Assembly (NCBI RefSeq): GCF_000372725.1
Contig: NW_005199770.1
Span: 295,208-359,207 of the forward strand
Source: Emiliania huxleyi CCMP1516
Lineage: Eukaryota; Haptophyta; Isochrysidales; Noelaerhabdaceae
Direction: 5' to 3'
DNA: 64,000 nucleotides
Part shown: piece by piece, positions 30,495 through 40,301 of the stretch
How the letters are laid out: the number at the start of each line of letters is the position of its first letter
How positions within the stretch are numbered: position 1 is the first letter of the stretch
Made by a program: the position numbers and the translations under genes
Notes under the pieces: model-generated
What the model saw: only the letters and a program-made list of their open reading frames with translations
What the model was told of the DNA's origin: nothing
Databases searched by the model: none

Positions 30495-30622
30495 GTTCAC
30501 AGCCTTGTTATGAGAAGAAAATACGTCATATGGCGCTATGCACTGGTCTGTGAGAGGTTGAGGTGCGAGCCCTGGAGGCCCTGGGGATGGAGGGAGACTA
30601 CCCGCGGGCCTAGAAGGCCCGC
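30495..30622 (+). repeat. Long inverted repeat, right arm
   Basis: Inverted partner of 27084-27212, about 90% identical by eye. It ends about 35 bp before the left direct repeat of the recombinase element. The interval 30201-30494 shows no gene. Confidence 0.8.
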
Positions 30623-30655
30623 GCGCAGGGGGGTGGGGCATTGAGACCGGGTCCG

Positions 30656-30724
30656 AACGTCGATTCGCCCCGTCCGTAACGTCTAACCGCCCGCCGCGCA
30701 TAACTGACTCCTCATCACCTCCCT
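30656..30724. repeat. Left direct repeat of the recombinase element
   Basis: Direct partner of 33838-33903. It encodes the last residues and stop of the recombinase on the - strand. Confidence 0.85.
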
Positions 30725-33700
30725 GCTCGCGCCGCTGTCCGCACAGGACGGGCGGCACACCTGCTCGCAGCCGCAGGTGGCACACGTCGCCGACTCAAGC
30801 TCCTTGCACGTCGCCGGCAGCTCGCCTCCCCCCTTGCCGCAACTCGTGCACACCATGCACAGCGCGCCCCCCACCGCGCGACTCACCGCGTAGTACGCGC
30901 GACCCATCTGGCCCGTGCCGCCCGTGACGCTCTCCGGGATGGTGTCCAGCAGGCCCGCCTCCACCACCGCCCACTGCAGCTGGCGCGGCAGCAGCTTCAG
31001 CACACGCCACGCGCGGGTGCGGTCGCGCCGGTCGAGGCCAAAGGTGATCGCCTCTTCCTCGGTCATCACCGGCCACCTGTGCGTGGCGCACCGCTCCTCC
31101 CGCAGCCCCGGGACCGTCCGAAGCGCGTCCTGCCCCTCGAGCCACACTCGCGACGAGTAGTCGCCCACCGCGACGTGCTGCCCGTACGTCACCGCGCTCT
31201 GCCGTGTGGCCACCGCAGCCGCTAGCGCCTGCATCGCCTCCTCGCCGCCCTCTACGGCGCGAGCTGCCTGCCGCACTGTCGACCGCCCAACGCCGAGCGA
31301 CGTCGCCTTCTGCAACTTGACCTGCTCGCGGCGGCGCTTCGCCTCCTGCACCGCGGCCACCTCCCTGACCACGTCTGGATCGCCAGCCACCAACGCGAGC
31401 ACGGCGTCCGACAGCCTCGGTCGACCCTCCCCCCGCCGCACACGCCCCAGCGCCCGTGCGGCACGAACCCTCGCGTTCTTCAGCCGCTCGTTGGCCGCCC
31501 TCACCGCCCTCTTTGCTAGCTTCTCCGCGGAGTCGCCCTCCTCGTGATCCCCATCCGCCCCGTCCGCCCCGTCCGCCTCCGCCTCCAGCGGCGGCGCCGT
31601 CGCGCGCACCGCCTCCAGCGCCTTCTGCTCCGCAGCAGCCTCCTCGCGCCGCGCGTGGATCACCGCCGCCCGCGCCTCCACCGCCTCACGCTCCGGCGCG
31701 TCCGCCGGCAGCTCGGAGAAGTGCATCGCCGCCGCAGCGCCCGCCGCTGGCACGCGCTCCGCGCTCGGCGACGAGAGCGCGCACAGCAGCTCCGCCGGCT
31801 TCTCCGCACCGCGCCAATGCTGCCCCAGATCGCGCAGCCGCAGGTCCGCCCGGTACACCCGGTCCATCGTGCGACTGTTCACCTTCCTGTGCCCCAGCAC
31901 GCGAGCCGCCAAAAAGGTAGCGTCCGCACTGCCACACGTCGCCTGCACCTCGCACGCGTCCTTGCGCAGGGACCACGCGCCGATCACGCCCTTCTGGAAC
32001 CCCAAGCTCACGCCGATCTCGTTGAGCCGCTTTCCCAGCGCCTCTCCGCCGTACGTCATGCGAGACCCGAGCAAGAAGTTGCCGGTCACCTTGTCGATCA
32101 TCGGGAACATCACGCGATCCTCAGCCGCATCGTCGAGCACCCACCGCGAGTCGCAGCACGCCGCCACCAGATCGGCCCACGACTCGTACTTGGTGTCTGC
32201 CAGCTCCAGCCCAGCGAACCCCGCCGGGTCGTCCACCTTGCGCCGCAGCGCCACCACCTCCTCGCGCGAGAGCTTCGCGTACACCGCCTTTGGCGCCGCC
32301 GTTCGCAGCAGCAGCCGGCACAGCGCCACGGTGCCGAGCCGCACCATCTCATCCGAGTCCGGCGTCACGCACGTCCCGAACTGCAGGTTCGAAAAGTACT
32401 GCCCCTTCGCCCGCTGAAAGAAGATCTCAAAGTAAAACCGCGCCGCGCCGCCTCCGTTCGGCAGCTGCAGCCCCCCGTCGTCATCGAGCGTGCCAACGAG
32501 CAGATCCTGCCAGATAAGCGGCGCGCAGTTGGCCCACGCGCTGTTCGGATCCACCGAGTCGTTCTCCACGTTGACCGCCATCCCCGGGCGGGCACCCGTC
32601 AGCCGCGCGAAGCAGATGTACGCGTTGAGCACGAACGCCTCGTTCACCTCGATCGCCTCGCACAGCATCGCGTCCTGCAGCTGGTACTCCCCAGTCTGGC
32701 TGAGATGCTCCCGCGTCGAGATCGACGCCGTCGCCGCCCTCATTGCGAGCTGCACGGCCTGGCTCGCCGCGTCGCCAGCCGCCGCCGCAGTGGTCGCGTT
32801 CGCTCCCGCCACCACCTGCACCGCGCTGGCCGCCGTCTGCGCCACGCTGGCGAGCTGCTCGACCCCGCCGCTCCCTCTCCCTCCTCCCACGAGGCTCGAG
32901 AACTGGTCGCGAATGGGTCGCCAGTACGCTCTCGCCTCCTGCCCCGACGGGAAGCCCGCCGGGCCGGAAGGATCGGCCACACGTGGTTCTGCATGTTTTT
33001 GAAGTGCACCCTCACCGTGTTCGCCCCCCGCCCGATCAGCTCACGCTGCAGCCGCCACGACGCGAGCGACTGTCGGATGCGGCTCGTCAGCAGATACTGC
33101 AGAAACATGACGGTGAGCTGCTGGCACGGGTACCCGTCCTGCACCCCGTTCGCCCAGCTGGCGCGCATCGCCGCATCGCCGCCGTCTTCGTCAGACCGGT
33201 TCATCTCCCCCTTGAACTCGCGCCACCGCTTCAGCACCTCGCCGCATTGCATCCTCAGGTTGTGGCCGAGCGGCGCGAGCATTGAAGCCTCCCGCTCCGC
33301 CGGCGCCGCAATGGGTTGATGCAGCACCGCCGCCACGATGGCGCTCGGCCTCCGCATCCGCGACGCCGTGGTGTCCGCCGCCGCGAGCGGCGCCAGCAGC
33401 GCCGCCTGCACCGCCGCCCGCTCCTCCGCCGCCCTCTGCCTCTTCTCTTTGGGCGCGTCAGCCCACTCCTGGTGCTGCAAGGCGCACCGCTCGCCCGCCT
33501 CGCGCTTCGCCTTGCTCTTGGGCGGACGGGCGTACGCGAACAGCTCGTCCGCGTCGCCCGTCGCCGCCCGCCTTGCTGCGGGCACGGTGTGCAGCGCCTC
33601 CACCGGCCAAGCCTCCCGCAACGCCGCGCCGCGGCCCTCGCCCAGCCGCCTGAATGGTCCGCCACCACCGTTCGCCTTGTCCGCCGCTCGGGCCGCCGCC

Positions 33701-33744
33701 GTCAGCGCCGCGCCCCCGCCTACGAACGCGAGCGGATTCGGCAT
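30683..33744 (-). CDS. Tyrosine recombinase-like protein (DUF3435/Crypton type) with Cys-rich tail, about 994 aa
   Basis: ATG 33744 (MPNPLAFVGGG). Exon 1 ends at 33016 and exon 2 starts at 32938. The 77-bp GT-AG intron (ACG|GTGAGG to GGGCAG|GAGGCG) restores one frame. Residues about 150-240 are helical (LKRWREFKGEMNR, QLTVMFLQYLLTSRIRQSL) and resemble a core-binding domain. The catalytic region, near residues 560-605, reads WSLRKDACEV, then AARVLGHRKVN, then RTMDRVYRAD. This is the R-xx...LGH...Y spacing of tyrosine recombinases, close to fungal captain/DUF3435 proteins. The box I Arg is not securely placed, and the usual His before the box II Arg is Ser. The C-terminus has paired cysteines (CTSCGKGG, CATCGCEQVCRPSC), likely a zinc ribbon. 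Its flanking direct repeats argue for a mobile element. Confidence 0.6.
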
Positions 33745-33837
33745 GGTGCGGCCGGCCCTGCGCCAAAGCCACGCTCCGGTGGGTGTCGGTCGCAGGCCTG
33801 ACCCAATGAGACACGCTCCGCACCTCCGAAGCCTCCC

Positions 33838-33903
33838 AACGTTCGATTCGCCCCGTAACGTCTAACCGCCCGCCGCGCATAACTGACTCGTCATCACCTC
33901 CCT
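33838..33903. repeat. Right direct repeat of the recombinase element
   Basis: Direct partner of 30656-30724. It lies about 95 bp upstream of the recombinase ATG and so could hold its promoter. Confidence 0.85.
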
Positions 33904-34086
33904 ACCAACATACATAGGTAGAAAGGTGAAGAACAGCCAGGCTCGGACTGGACACCAACGCGGTATGGGTGGACGCTAGACGGATGATGACGACACGCAC
34001 GAGCGACACACAGACACAAACAGGCTCACAAGACACACACCGGTCATTCACGGCGAGCACTATTTGTGAGCATCTGTCGTGGTGTC

Positions 34087-34837
34087 ATGCTGCGGCGTTT
34101 TGCAATCATCGCCACTCTCGGCCTCGCCTCGGCGTTGCGTCCGACGCCGACGCACCTGGCGTTCGCGCTCTCGCAGCCTGCGCTCTCGCGCCGCGCGCTG
34201 CTTCCGGCTCTCGCTGCTGCCGCCACCGTCCGGCCGTCGCCTGCACTTGCCGCCGATGCGCTCGAGCAGCACACGACTGGCTCGTACCAGGTCACGTTCG
34301 GTGCACCAGCAGGCTGGCCTGTCAGCGAGCAGGAGCTCCAGGGCAGTCGCTACCTCTACATCGCCACCGACCCGGCCGAGCCAGACTCCGCCAACGTGGT
34401 TCTCACCTTCCAGCCGCTCGCAGCTGACTACACCAGCCTCGGCAGCTTTGGCACGCAGCAGCTGGTCGGCAACTCGCTGATGCCGCAGTGCGCGGACCGC
34501 AGCGGCGGCGGCTGCACGCTAGAGGGCTACGGCATCGAGGGCAAGATGCTTGGCACGGACACCTTAAAGGGCGCGCCGGCGACTGGCCCGACCTGCACCC
34601 TCGCCCCAGCCCCAGCTCCGACCCTGTCTGAGTCTAGGTGCCTACACCTACGACTACACGATTCAGCAGACCGGAAAGGCGCCGCGCCACCTTCGCACGC
34701 TGTTCGCGGTTCAGACCGAGGAGGGCCGCGGGCGCCGGCTGGTCACGCTGACGGCGCAATGCTACGAGTCGAAGTACGCCGAGCTCAAGCCGATGTTCCA
34801 AAAGGTTCTCGAGTCCTACTCGACATCGCTCAAGTAG
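34087..34837 (+). CDS. PsbP-domain thylakoid lumen protein, about 227 aa
   Basis: Exon 1 runs from ATG 34087 to 34570 and exon 2 from 34638 to the stop at 34837. The 67-bp intron has a GC donor (AAAGG|GCGCGC) and TCTAG acceptor and preserves the frame. The leader is tripartite, as in complex plastids: an ER signal (MLRRFAIIATLGLASA), a short transit segment beginning LRPTPTHLAFAL, then a twin-arginine lumen signal (SRRALLPALAAAATVRPSPA). The mature part has the PsbP fold signature: GSYQVTFGAPAGWPVSEQEL, RYLYIATDPAEPDSANVVLT, TSLGSFGTQQL, then YTYDYTIQQTGKAPRHLRTL and AQCYESKYAELKPMFQKVLE. PsbP-like proteins stabilise or assemble photosystem II or I; the subtype is not resolved. Confidence 0.88.
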
Positions 34838-34999
34838 GCGCATGTATCTCTTGTCGTATGCGTGGGTGGGGCATGGGGCCATGCGGCGGTCACGCGCGTG
34901 TGGCCGTCGGAGAGAGGGGACAGGGGTCCGGAGCGTGGTGTTGCGTACGCTGTTTGTCCGTCTCAGCGGGTATCGCCCTAAGAAAACTCAAGACGCGAA

Positions 35000-35832
35000 T
35001 CACGCCGCCGTACACAGCGCCTCACCCTCCACCACTTGCAGCTCGGCGACCGCGAGCGTGCATGCAACCTCCCGTCGTGCTGCCGGCTGCGCGGGCAGCC
35101 ATGAGGAGCCCGGGGCCCGTGGGGCGAGGCTAATGCCCGCCGCCAGCTCTGCGGGGAGCGGGGTCGCCCGCAGCCACTCCTCCATCCCAGCCGTGGCACC
35201 CGCTCCGTCCCTCTGGGCGTTTAGCGCCTCTCGCAGCACACGCGCCGCTGCGCACGCCCGCCGTTGGTCGGCGCGGGCGCGCAAACTCCATGGCTGGCCC
35301 GCGGCGGCGGCGGCGCTGCAGCGGTAAAAGACGCCCCACACCGGAATGGGCAGCTGCGGCGTCACCTCGGGGGCCAGGTCATGCAGCCGCCTCTCCTCGG
35401 GGAACGCCTCGATGCCCGCCCCGCCAGAGGTGGCGAGAAATCGCAGTCCACCCTCAAGGGCGCGGCGGATGCCATAGACGGCACGCGCTCCGCCACCACC
35501 GCCCTTTGCGTCCGTCTCGAGCAGCGCTGCCGGGCACAGGATCAGTGCGACCGGCTCATGAGTGGCGTCCGACGCCGAGGCGGCCGCGGCGCTCGCCCGG
35601 CGCCGGCCGCTGGCGCGGAAGATGGCCCAGCTGAGCGGCTCGCCGAGGTTCTCCCTGCCGACTGGGGCGCGCGACGCCGCGAGGAACAGCGCCTCCACCT
35701 CTGAGGGCCGCTTGTAGCCCGGCGTCCGAAGCTCACCAGCGTCCCACACGTCCTCCCTGTCGGTAGTGGCGGGGTGTGGCGATGAGAAGGGCTGGCGAGG
35801 AGTAGCCTTGCGTTGCGCCCCGCCGCAAGCAT
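35000..35832 (-). CDS. Hypothetical protein
   Basis: A 249-codon frame (35000-35749) with protein-like segments: GYKRPSEVEALFLAASRAPV, LGEPLSWAIFRASGR, HEPVALILCPAALLE, GIRRALEGGLRFLATSGGAG, LPIPVWGVFYRCSAA. The region before its first codon (GTG) lacks an ATG in frame. A plausible first exon begins at ATG 35832 (MLAAGRNARLLLASPS), with a splice between. No family recognised. The single-frame length with few interruptions and biased third positions supports a real gene. Confidence 0.5.
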
Positions 35833-36079
35833 GCCGCTGTTTGTGGCTGCGTCTGTGTCGGGTGCGCTACCTCAATGGCAGGCAACCGCGGTGCTGTCGC
35901 TGTTGCAGTGCTGTCGCTGTTGCAGTGCTATCGCTGCTGCGGTGCTGTCACTGCCGGTGCTATCGTTGCGCGTGGTGTAAAAACTCTCATTTTCGATCGC
36001 CTCGACGACTTTCTCGGCTATGGTTCCGATTCCAGTTTCGGCTGATGATGAGGGTTGACAAGCAAAAAAAAGAACAAAG

Positions 36080-36222
36080 AATTGAGACACCCCAAGGGAG
36101 GGATGGGAGGACGGCACGCCGCCACTACACAGGGATTTTAAGGAGAGGAGTGTGGTGGTGCTAGCCGTCGCCCACCCTTGGGCGTCTGCCCCTTCCTATC
36201 TCTCTTCGCAGTCCCTGACAAG
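36080..36222. repeat. Dispersed repeat (inverted partner of 6775-6918)
   Basis: Reads CCCAAGGGAGGGATGGGAGG, ACAGGGATTTTAAGGAGAGG and TAGCCGTCGCCCACCCTTGG, the reverse complement of 6775-6918. From 35833 to 36490 I see no other feature, apart from AGTGCTGTCGCTGTTGC-type short tandem repeats at about 35885-35965. Confidence 0.6.
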
Positions 36223-36490
36223 GTGCCGAGCCCACGTCGTAGCTAGATTTCTGCCGCCGTGAATTCTTTGTAGCGAGATCGGTTGACACGGATGAGTGTA
36301 TATGTTGCCCGTGGCGGTCGCCACTGTGGCTACCACAACCGACGACGGTGCCGCGCATATCACCGTCGTTCCCACCGCCGACGGCGCTGCCGTCACCGTG
36401 AGCCCACCAGCGATCGGCGCTGCCGCCGCCCATCCTACGGAGGTTCGAGGTCCTGCCACCTCGCTTGCGGCGGCCGATAATGGTGATAGG

Positions 36491-38320
36491 ATGGACGCCT
36501 GGCTCTTGGCACGGCAATCGGCGCGACGAGATCGCGCCACGCGGCTCGCCAGCGCCAGACTCGACGCACGAAACCTGACCGACAACCTGACGGCGTACCA
36601 CCTCTCATCATCGTACCGCTCGTGGAGGGAGGCGAAAGACTTGCGACGCCAGCGCTGGTCAGACGACGGCATTTCCCGCCCCGCCTTCAACCTGACCGCC
36701 TACCGCCTCTCGCCCGAGTACATTGCCTGGAAGAGGCGCGGGCCCGGCCCCTGCCCTCCGAATGCCGCGGGGGGCGAAGGGGAAGGGAGGGGGAGATGTG
36801 GTGGGTCAATTGTGAGACGCTTGACATATGCATAATTTGCACCTTTACCTTTGACCTCCTTGTAGTCGGCTCGGCAACCTGACGGCCTACTACAACTCAT
36901 CATCGTACCGCTCGTGGCGGGAGGCGAGAGACTTGCGACGCCAGCGCTGGTCAGACGACGGCATTTCCCGCCCCGCCTTCAACCTGACCGCCTACCGCCT
37001 CTCGCCCGAGTACATTGCCTGGAAGAGGCGCGGGCCCGGCCCCTGCCCTCCGAATGCCGCGGGGGGCGAAGGGGAAGGGAGGGGGAGATGTGGTGGGTCA
37101 ATTTGAGACGCTTGCCCCGCCTCGCATAAGCATAATTGTGCACTTTACCTTTGACCTCCTTGTAGTCGGCGCGACGCGGCGATGCGCGAGTGGGAGGCAA
37201 ACGGCCGGCCAGCCGTGCCAGGGCAAGGCACTGACCTGCGCGCGTACTTTCAGCGGAGCTGGAACACGGCCACCGCAGAGGTACCCTAACCCTAACCCTA
37301 ACCCTAACCCTACCCCTACCCCTACCTCAAGGAACACGGCCACCGCAGAGGGGTACGACTGCACAAGGCCGCGCCGGTTCGGCCCGAGCGGAGACGGAGG
37401 CAAGGTCGACGAACCGTCTCCCTCCCACCCGCTCCCCCGCCAGCTCCCCCACTCCCTCTCTCCGTCCCGCACGCAAGGTCGTCTGCCTCGACGCGATGCC
37501 GCCGGCCGCAGAGCCGTGCTTCATGCTGTCGATCGGGTGCCCGCGTAGACTCAAGAGTGACGCCTCGAGCTCCATCTCCAGCCCTCGCAGATGACCCGAG
37601 ATAGCATAATCACAGCGCGCGAGACTGGCCTGAGATGACCCGAGATGACCCGCGAGATTGACCGAGATCAGGTACGGCTCCGACGCCGGCTTCGAGCACG
37701 CGCTGCACGCCGCGCACCCTCGCTGCGTGGTCCGTTTGCGGGGGGGGCACGGCGCTCGTCGATAGGAAGAGAGCGCTCCTCTCGACTACATCTCGGAGCC
37801 CTCTGGTAGGTCGAGCTGTGGGACGGCACCGTCGCCCCGCGCGAGCAGCTGCCCGGCTGGCTCACCTTCCACGGCCGCAACTTTGAGAAGGGCAGCTGGC
37901 GGCGGTACCGCGGCCGGAGAGTGGACATCCTCAAGATCGACTGCGAGGGGTGCGAGTACTCTGTCCTGGAGCCCCTCGTCCACCAGCTGCGCCCCGAGCA
38001 GGAGCCGCGGCTGCAAGTCCTCTCGGCAAGATCTTCTCGGCTGCACACCTCCCCCTCAGCGGCAACCCCTCGCTGGGGGCCACACCTCGCTCCTCGGGCG
38101 CACGCCTCCCGCCCTCTTGGATGCACAGGTGCTGCTGGAGCTGCACGGTTCGAGAGACTACCTGCCTTCGACCGATGCTCCCGAGGCCGCGGTCGAGAAG
38201 CTCATGCGCGCCATCAACAAGACGCATGGCATCTACTACCGCGAGCCCAACATTCAGCACTCGGACGGCACTTGCATCGAGTTTGCCCTGCGCCGCCGCG
38301 GGGGTGTGGTGATGGGGTGA
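36491..38320 (+). CDS. METTL24/FkbM-family methyltransferase-like protein, with a duplicated exon
   Basis: ATG 36491 (or 36302). N-terminal exons carry a repeated unit (SSYRSWREAKDLRRQRW, FNLTAYRLSPEYIAWK). After two GC-AG introns (AAGAG|GCGCGG to CTTGTAG|T) comes REWEANGRPAVPGQGTDLRA. A 70-bp telomeric-repeat intron (37281-37350) and a 73-bp intron (37405-37477) then lead through GYDCTRPRRFGPSGDGGK to VVCLDAMPPAAEPCFMLSIG, YGSDAGFEHALHAAHPRC and, further on, VDILKIDCEGCEYSVLEPLV and LLELHGSRDYLP, stop 38320. The GPSGDGGK, SIG and KIDCEGCEY motifs are those of METTL24/FkbM SAM methyltransferases. Substrate unknown. Exons between about 37720 and 37860 are not fully resolved, so a defective copy is possible. 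Confidence 0.6.
36605..37167 (+). repeat. Tandem duplication of an exon plus intron, about 292-bp period
   Basis: 36605-36866 and 36897-37167 are almost identical, from TCATCATCGTACCGCTCGTG through ACGACGGCATTTCCCGCC and the intron to TTTGACCTCCTTGTAGTCGG. Differences concentrate in the intron (TGACATATGCATAATTTGC against TTGCCCCGCCTCGCATAAGC). The two copies encode the same peptide. Confidence 0.9.
37261..37351 (+). repeat. CCCTAA telomeric tract between 21-bp direct repeats
   Basis: GGAACACGGCCACCGCAGAG plus G occurs at 37261-37281 and again, identically, at 37331-37351. The 49 bp between are CCCTAA/CCCCTA units. The splice donor (GCAGAG|GTACCC) and acceptor (GCAGAG|GGG) both sit inside the repeats, so splicing removes the tract and one repeat copy exactly. 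Confidence 0.9.
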
Positions 38321-38658
38321 CAGCTACAGCTGCACACGTGTGCTCGTGTACGCATGTTATGTACGTGTACATACGTCCTCCAGCCAGGCAAGATGATTGA
38401 TGATCCACTTGACTGACTGGAATTTCGCTGTCTGCGCGACAGGAGTCAGGTCTCAGGACACATGTGTGAGGCGAGAGACACTGACAGAGAGAGGGGAAGT
38501 ACAAGTAAAGTGCTAGTGGAGCTGGAGGACGAAAGGAACAAAGTTTCTGAGGACTCTGCACCGTCTGTGCCGTGTGCGTTCTCGCACATGCGGATGTCAT
38601 GCGTCATGGAGTACTTCAGAGCTGTCGTGACCGTGGGATGTCTGTGGGCCCGAGAAAG

Positions 38659-38659
<1 letters not shown>

Positions 38660-38732
<73 letters not shown>
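38660..38732. repeat. (GT)n microsatellite
   Basis: About 36 GT units. Valine/cysteine frames through it are artefacts of the repeat. Confidence 0.95.
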
Positions 38733-38733
<1 letters not shown>

Positions 38734-38807
38734 TGCCTTATTTGCATCGACTAATCGACCTCTTCGACGAGCCTGTGTCCCTCCGTCAAGCCTTCGCGGC
38801 AGCCCCG

Positions 38808-39381
38808 ATGGACGCTTTCGTCGAGCCTGTTTTTGGCGAGCGATCGCTCTTCGAGTTCATCGCGTGCATGCTTCCGTCGCAAGCGGACATAGCGAGGCTG
38901 ACGCTCGCGCTCCGGAGCGCTCCGGAGCGGCTGCCCACTCGCACAGGACGAGTTGGCAGCGCTCATGAGCCGGCACTCGATGCAGCCGCTGACGGGGAGC
39001 CAGCGGCAGATCGTCACCGACCCCGAGCTCGGCTGCAACAAGGATTGCTGCGCTCGCACTCCGCATCCCCGGGCTCGACGCCGTGCCACCTTTCCTCTCG
39101 CGGATCGTGCCGCTGGGCTGCGCCAAGCACCACTACAAAAAAATCAGCCCGCAGTGCCACGTGTACTCCATCGAGTCGGCCGATGGCCCCGTCATCTTCA
39201 CCTTCTCGTACGAGATCCAGCGAGCGGCTCAAGGGCGACAAGGTCGCCGCGACCCGCATGAAGGACGGCGATGAGATCGCGGTGATTGTGCTGGAGGATG
39301 CGGTGACCAACGGCGAGCAGTGGAAACTCTCCCGGCTACGACGCGTGCGGTCACCCACACGCCGCCAGCTCACTCGTGAGT
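38808..39381 (+). CDS. Hypothetical multi-exon protein
   Basis: Exon-like frames follow one another on the + strand: MDAFVEPVFGERSLFEFIAC with LPSQADIARLTLAL; after a possible AG at 38948, DELAALMSRHSMQPLTGSQR; then PFLSRIVPLGCAKHHYKKIS with QCHVYSIESADGPVIFTFSY; then LKGDKVAATRMKDGDEIAVI and a basic end at 39381. The composition is protein-like, but the joints are guesses and no family is recognised. Confidence 0.4.
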
Positions 39382-39732
39382 GAGCTCGTGTTGCTGGCAA
39401 CTGCTGCGACCTCGTTGCTTGCGCCGTACACGCACGTGCGTGTGTGTGGTACACAAACAATTATTTGTACAGTCAGTTGTAGTGGATGGATGGATGAACA
39501 GAACACAACTCATGCACTGACTGACTGACAACTCCGGCATCCTTTTTTGTTGCCGAGAAGTTTACATGTACAATGTCGATCAAAGGCTGAAGAGAGAGAG
39601 AGAAAAAAGGCTGAAAAGGACCGAGCTCCGACCGTGACTGACCAGGGATTCCGCCGCAAATTTTGATGAAGTTGAAGAGCACGTTACGCAAGGCTCTTTT
39701 GGCCCTGAGAACTTGTGGTCGAACTTCGAGCA

Positions 39733-40037
39733 TGGCGAAAAGCCCGTCCACGATTTGCGTGGCGACGGTCGTGACGGCCGAGTCCGTACGCAACCTGCAC
39801 CGGCTGGCAGATACGTGGTCAGGCCCACTATCCGTCGCCTACGTGGTGCCGAGCCTTGCCGGCACCATGACTGCAGCCACCTCGCCTTGGCATGTGCTGC
39901 AGGCGGGGCGCCCCGCCCCCTCCCACACCTCAGACCAGCCTCTCCTCCACGAAATGCGCGACGCGTGCCTCCGTAACCGCCTCAGACAGCGGACGGCAAG
40001 TTGCCGATGGATCCCACTCGTCTCCACCTCTCCCTAG
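39733..40037 (+). CDS. Possible glycosyltransferase (LARGE/GT49-like) fragment
   Basis: From ATG 39733 a short frame reads ICVATVVTAESVRNLHRLAD then TWSGPLSVAYVV. This resembles the N-terminal strand-helix of LARGE-type glycosyltransferases (a pattern of T-hydrophobics-S, leader helix, W-x-GP-hydrophobics). The rest loses resemblance and stops at 40037, with no DxD motif. It may be a gene remnant or a first exon. Confidence 0.25.
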
Positions 40038-40301
40038 CTGGCTGCCACACACCCTGAGTTGGCGTACACATAACTCAGGGCCACATTCTTCCTGTCGCCC
40101 CCCCCAGCACTAGCACTCCAAGGTGCCAAGAGAAACAAACAAGGGCACAACAAACAACAGACGACAGGAAGTAACGTGCGAGGCTAGAGCAGGCTTTACG
40201 AGTAAAAGAAATCCCTGTTGCCGAGGCAAGCCTCTCACGACACACACCCCTGCATACAGGTGAAGAAACCTCTCGCGAGCGCGCGCGCCGTTCCCAGTCT
40301 A

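Larger units (their letters stand above)
30656..33903 (-). mobile_element. Candidate tyrosine-recombinase transposon (Crypton/captain-like), about 3.25 kb
   Basis: The recombinase gene fills the interval between two direct repeats of about 66-69 bp, 30656-30724 and 33838-33903. They share GATTCGCCCCG, TAACGTCTAACCGCCCGCCG, CGCATAACTGACTC and TCATCACCTCCCT; the left copy has a 4-bp CGTC-type insertion. The repeats lie in the same orientation, and the left one contains the CDS stop. Direct repeats rather than inverted ones fit a recombinase that moves through a circle. Element limits are inferred from the repeats only. Confidence 0.55.

Noticed and set aside
32930..33020. Frameshift or programmed frameshifting in the recombinase gene
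   Set aside because: A 77-bp GT-AG intron (33015 to 32939) joins the two frames in phase, so no shift is needed.
38572..38754. Cys-Val repeat proteins
   Set aside because: They are translations of the (GT)36 microsatellite in different frames.
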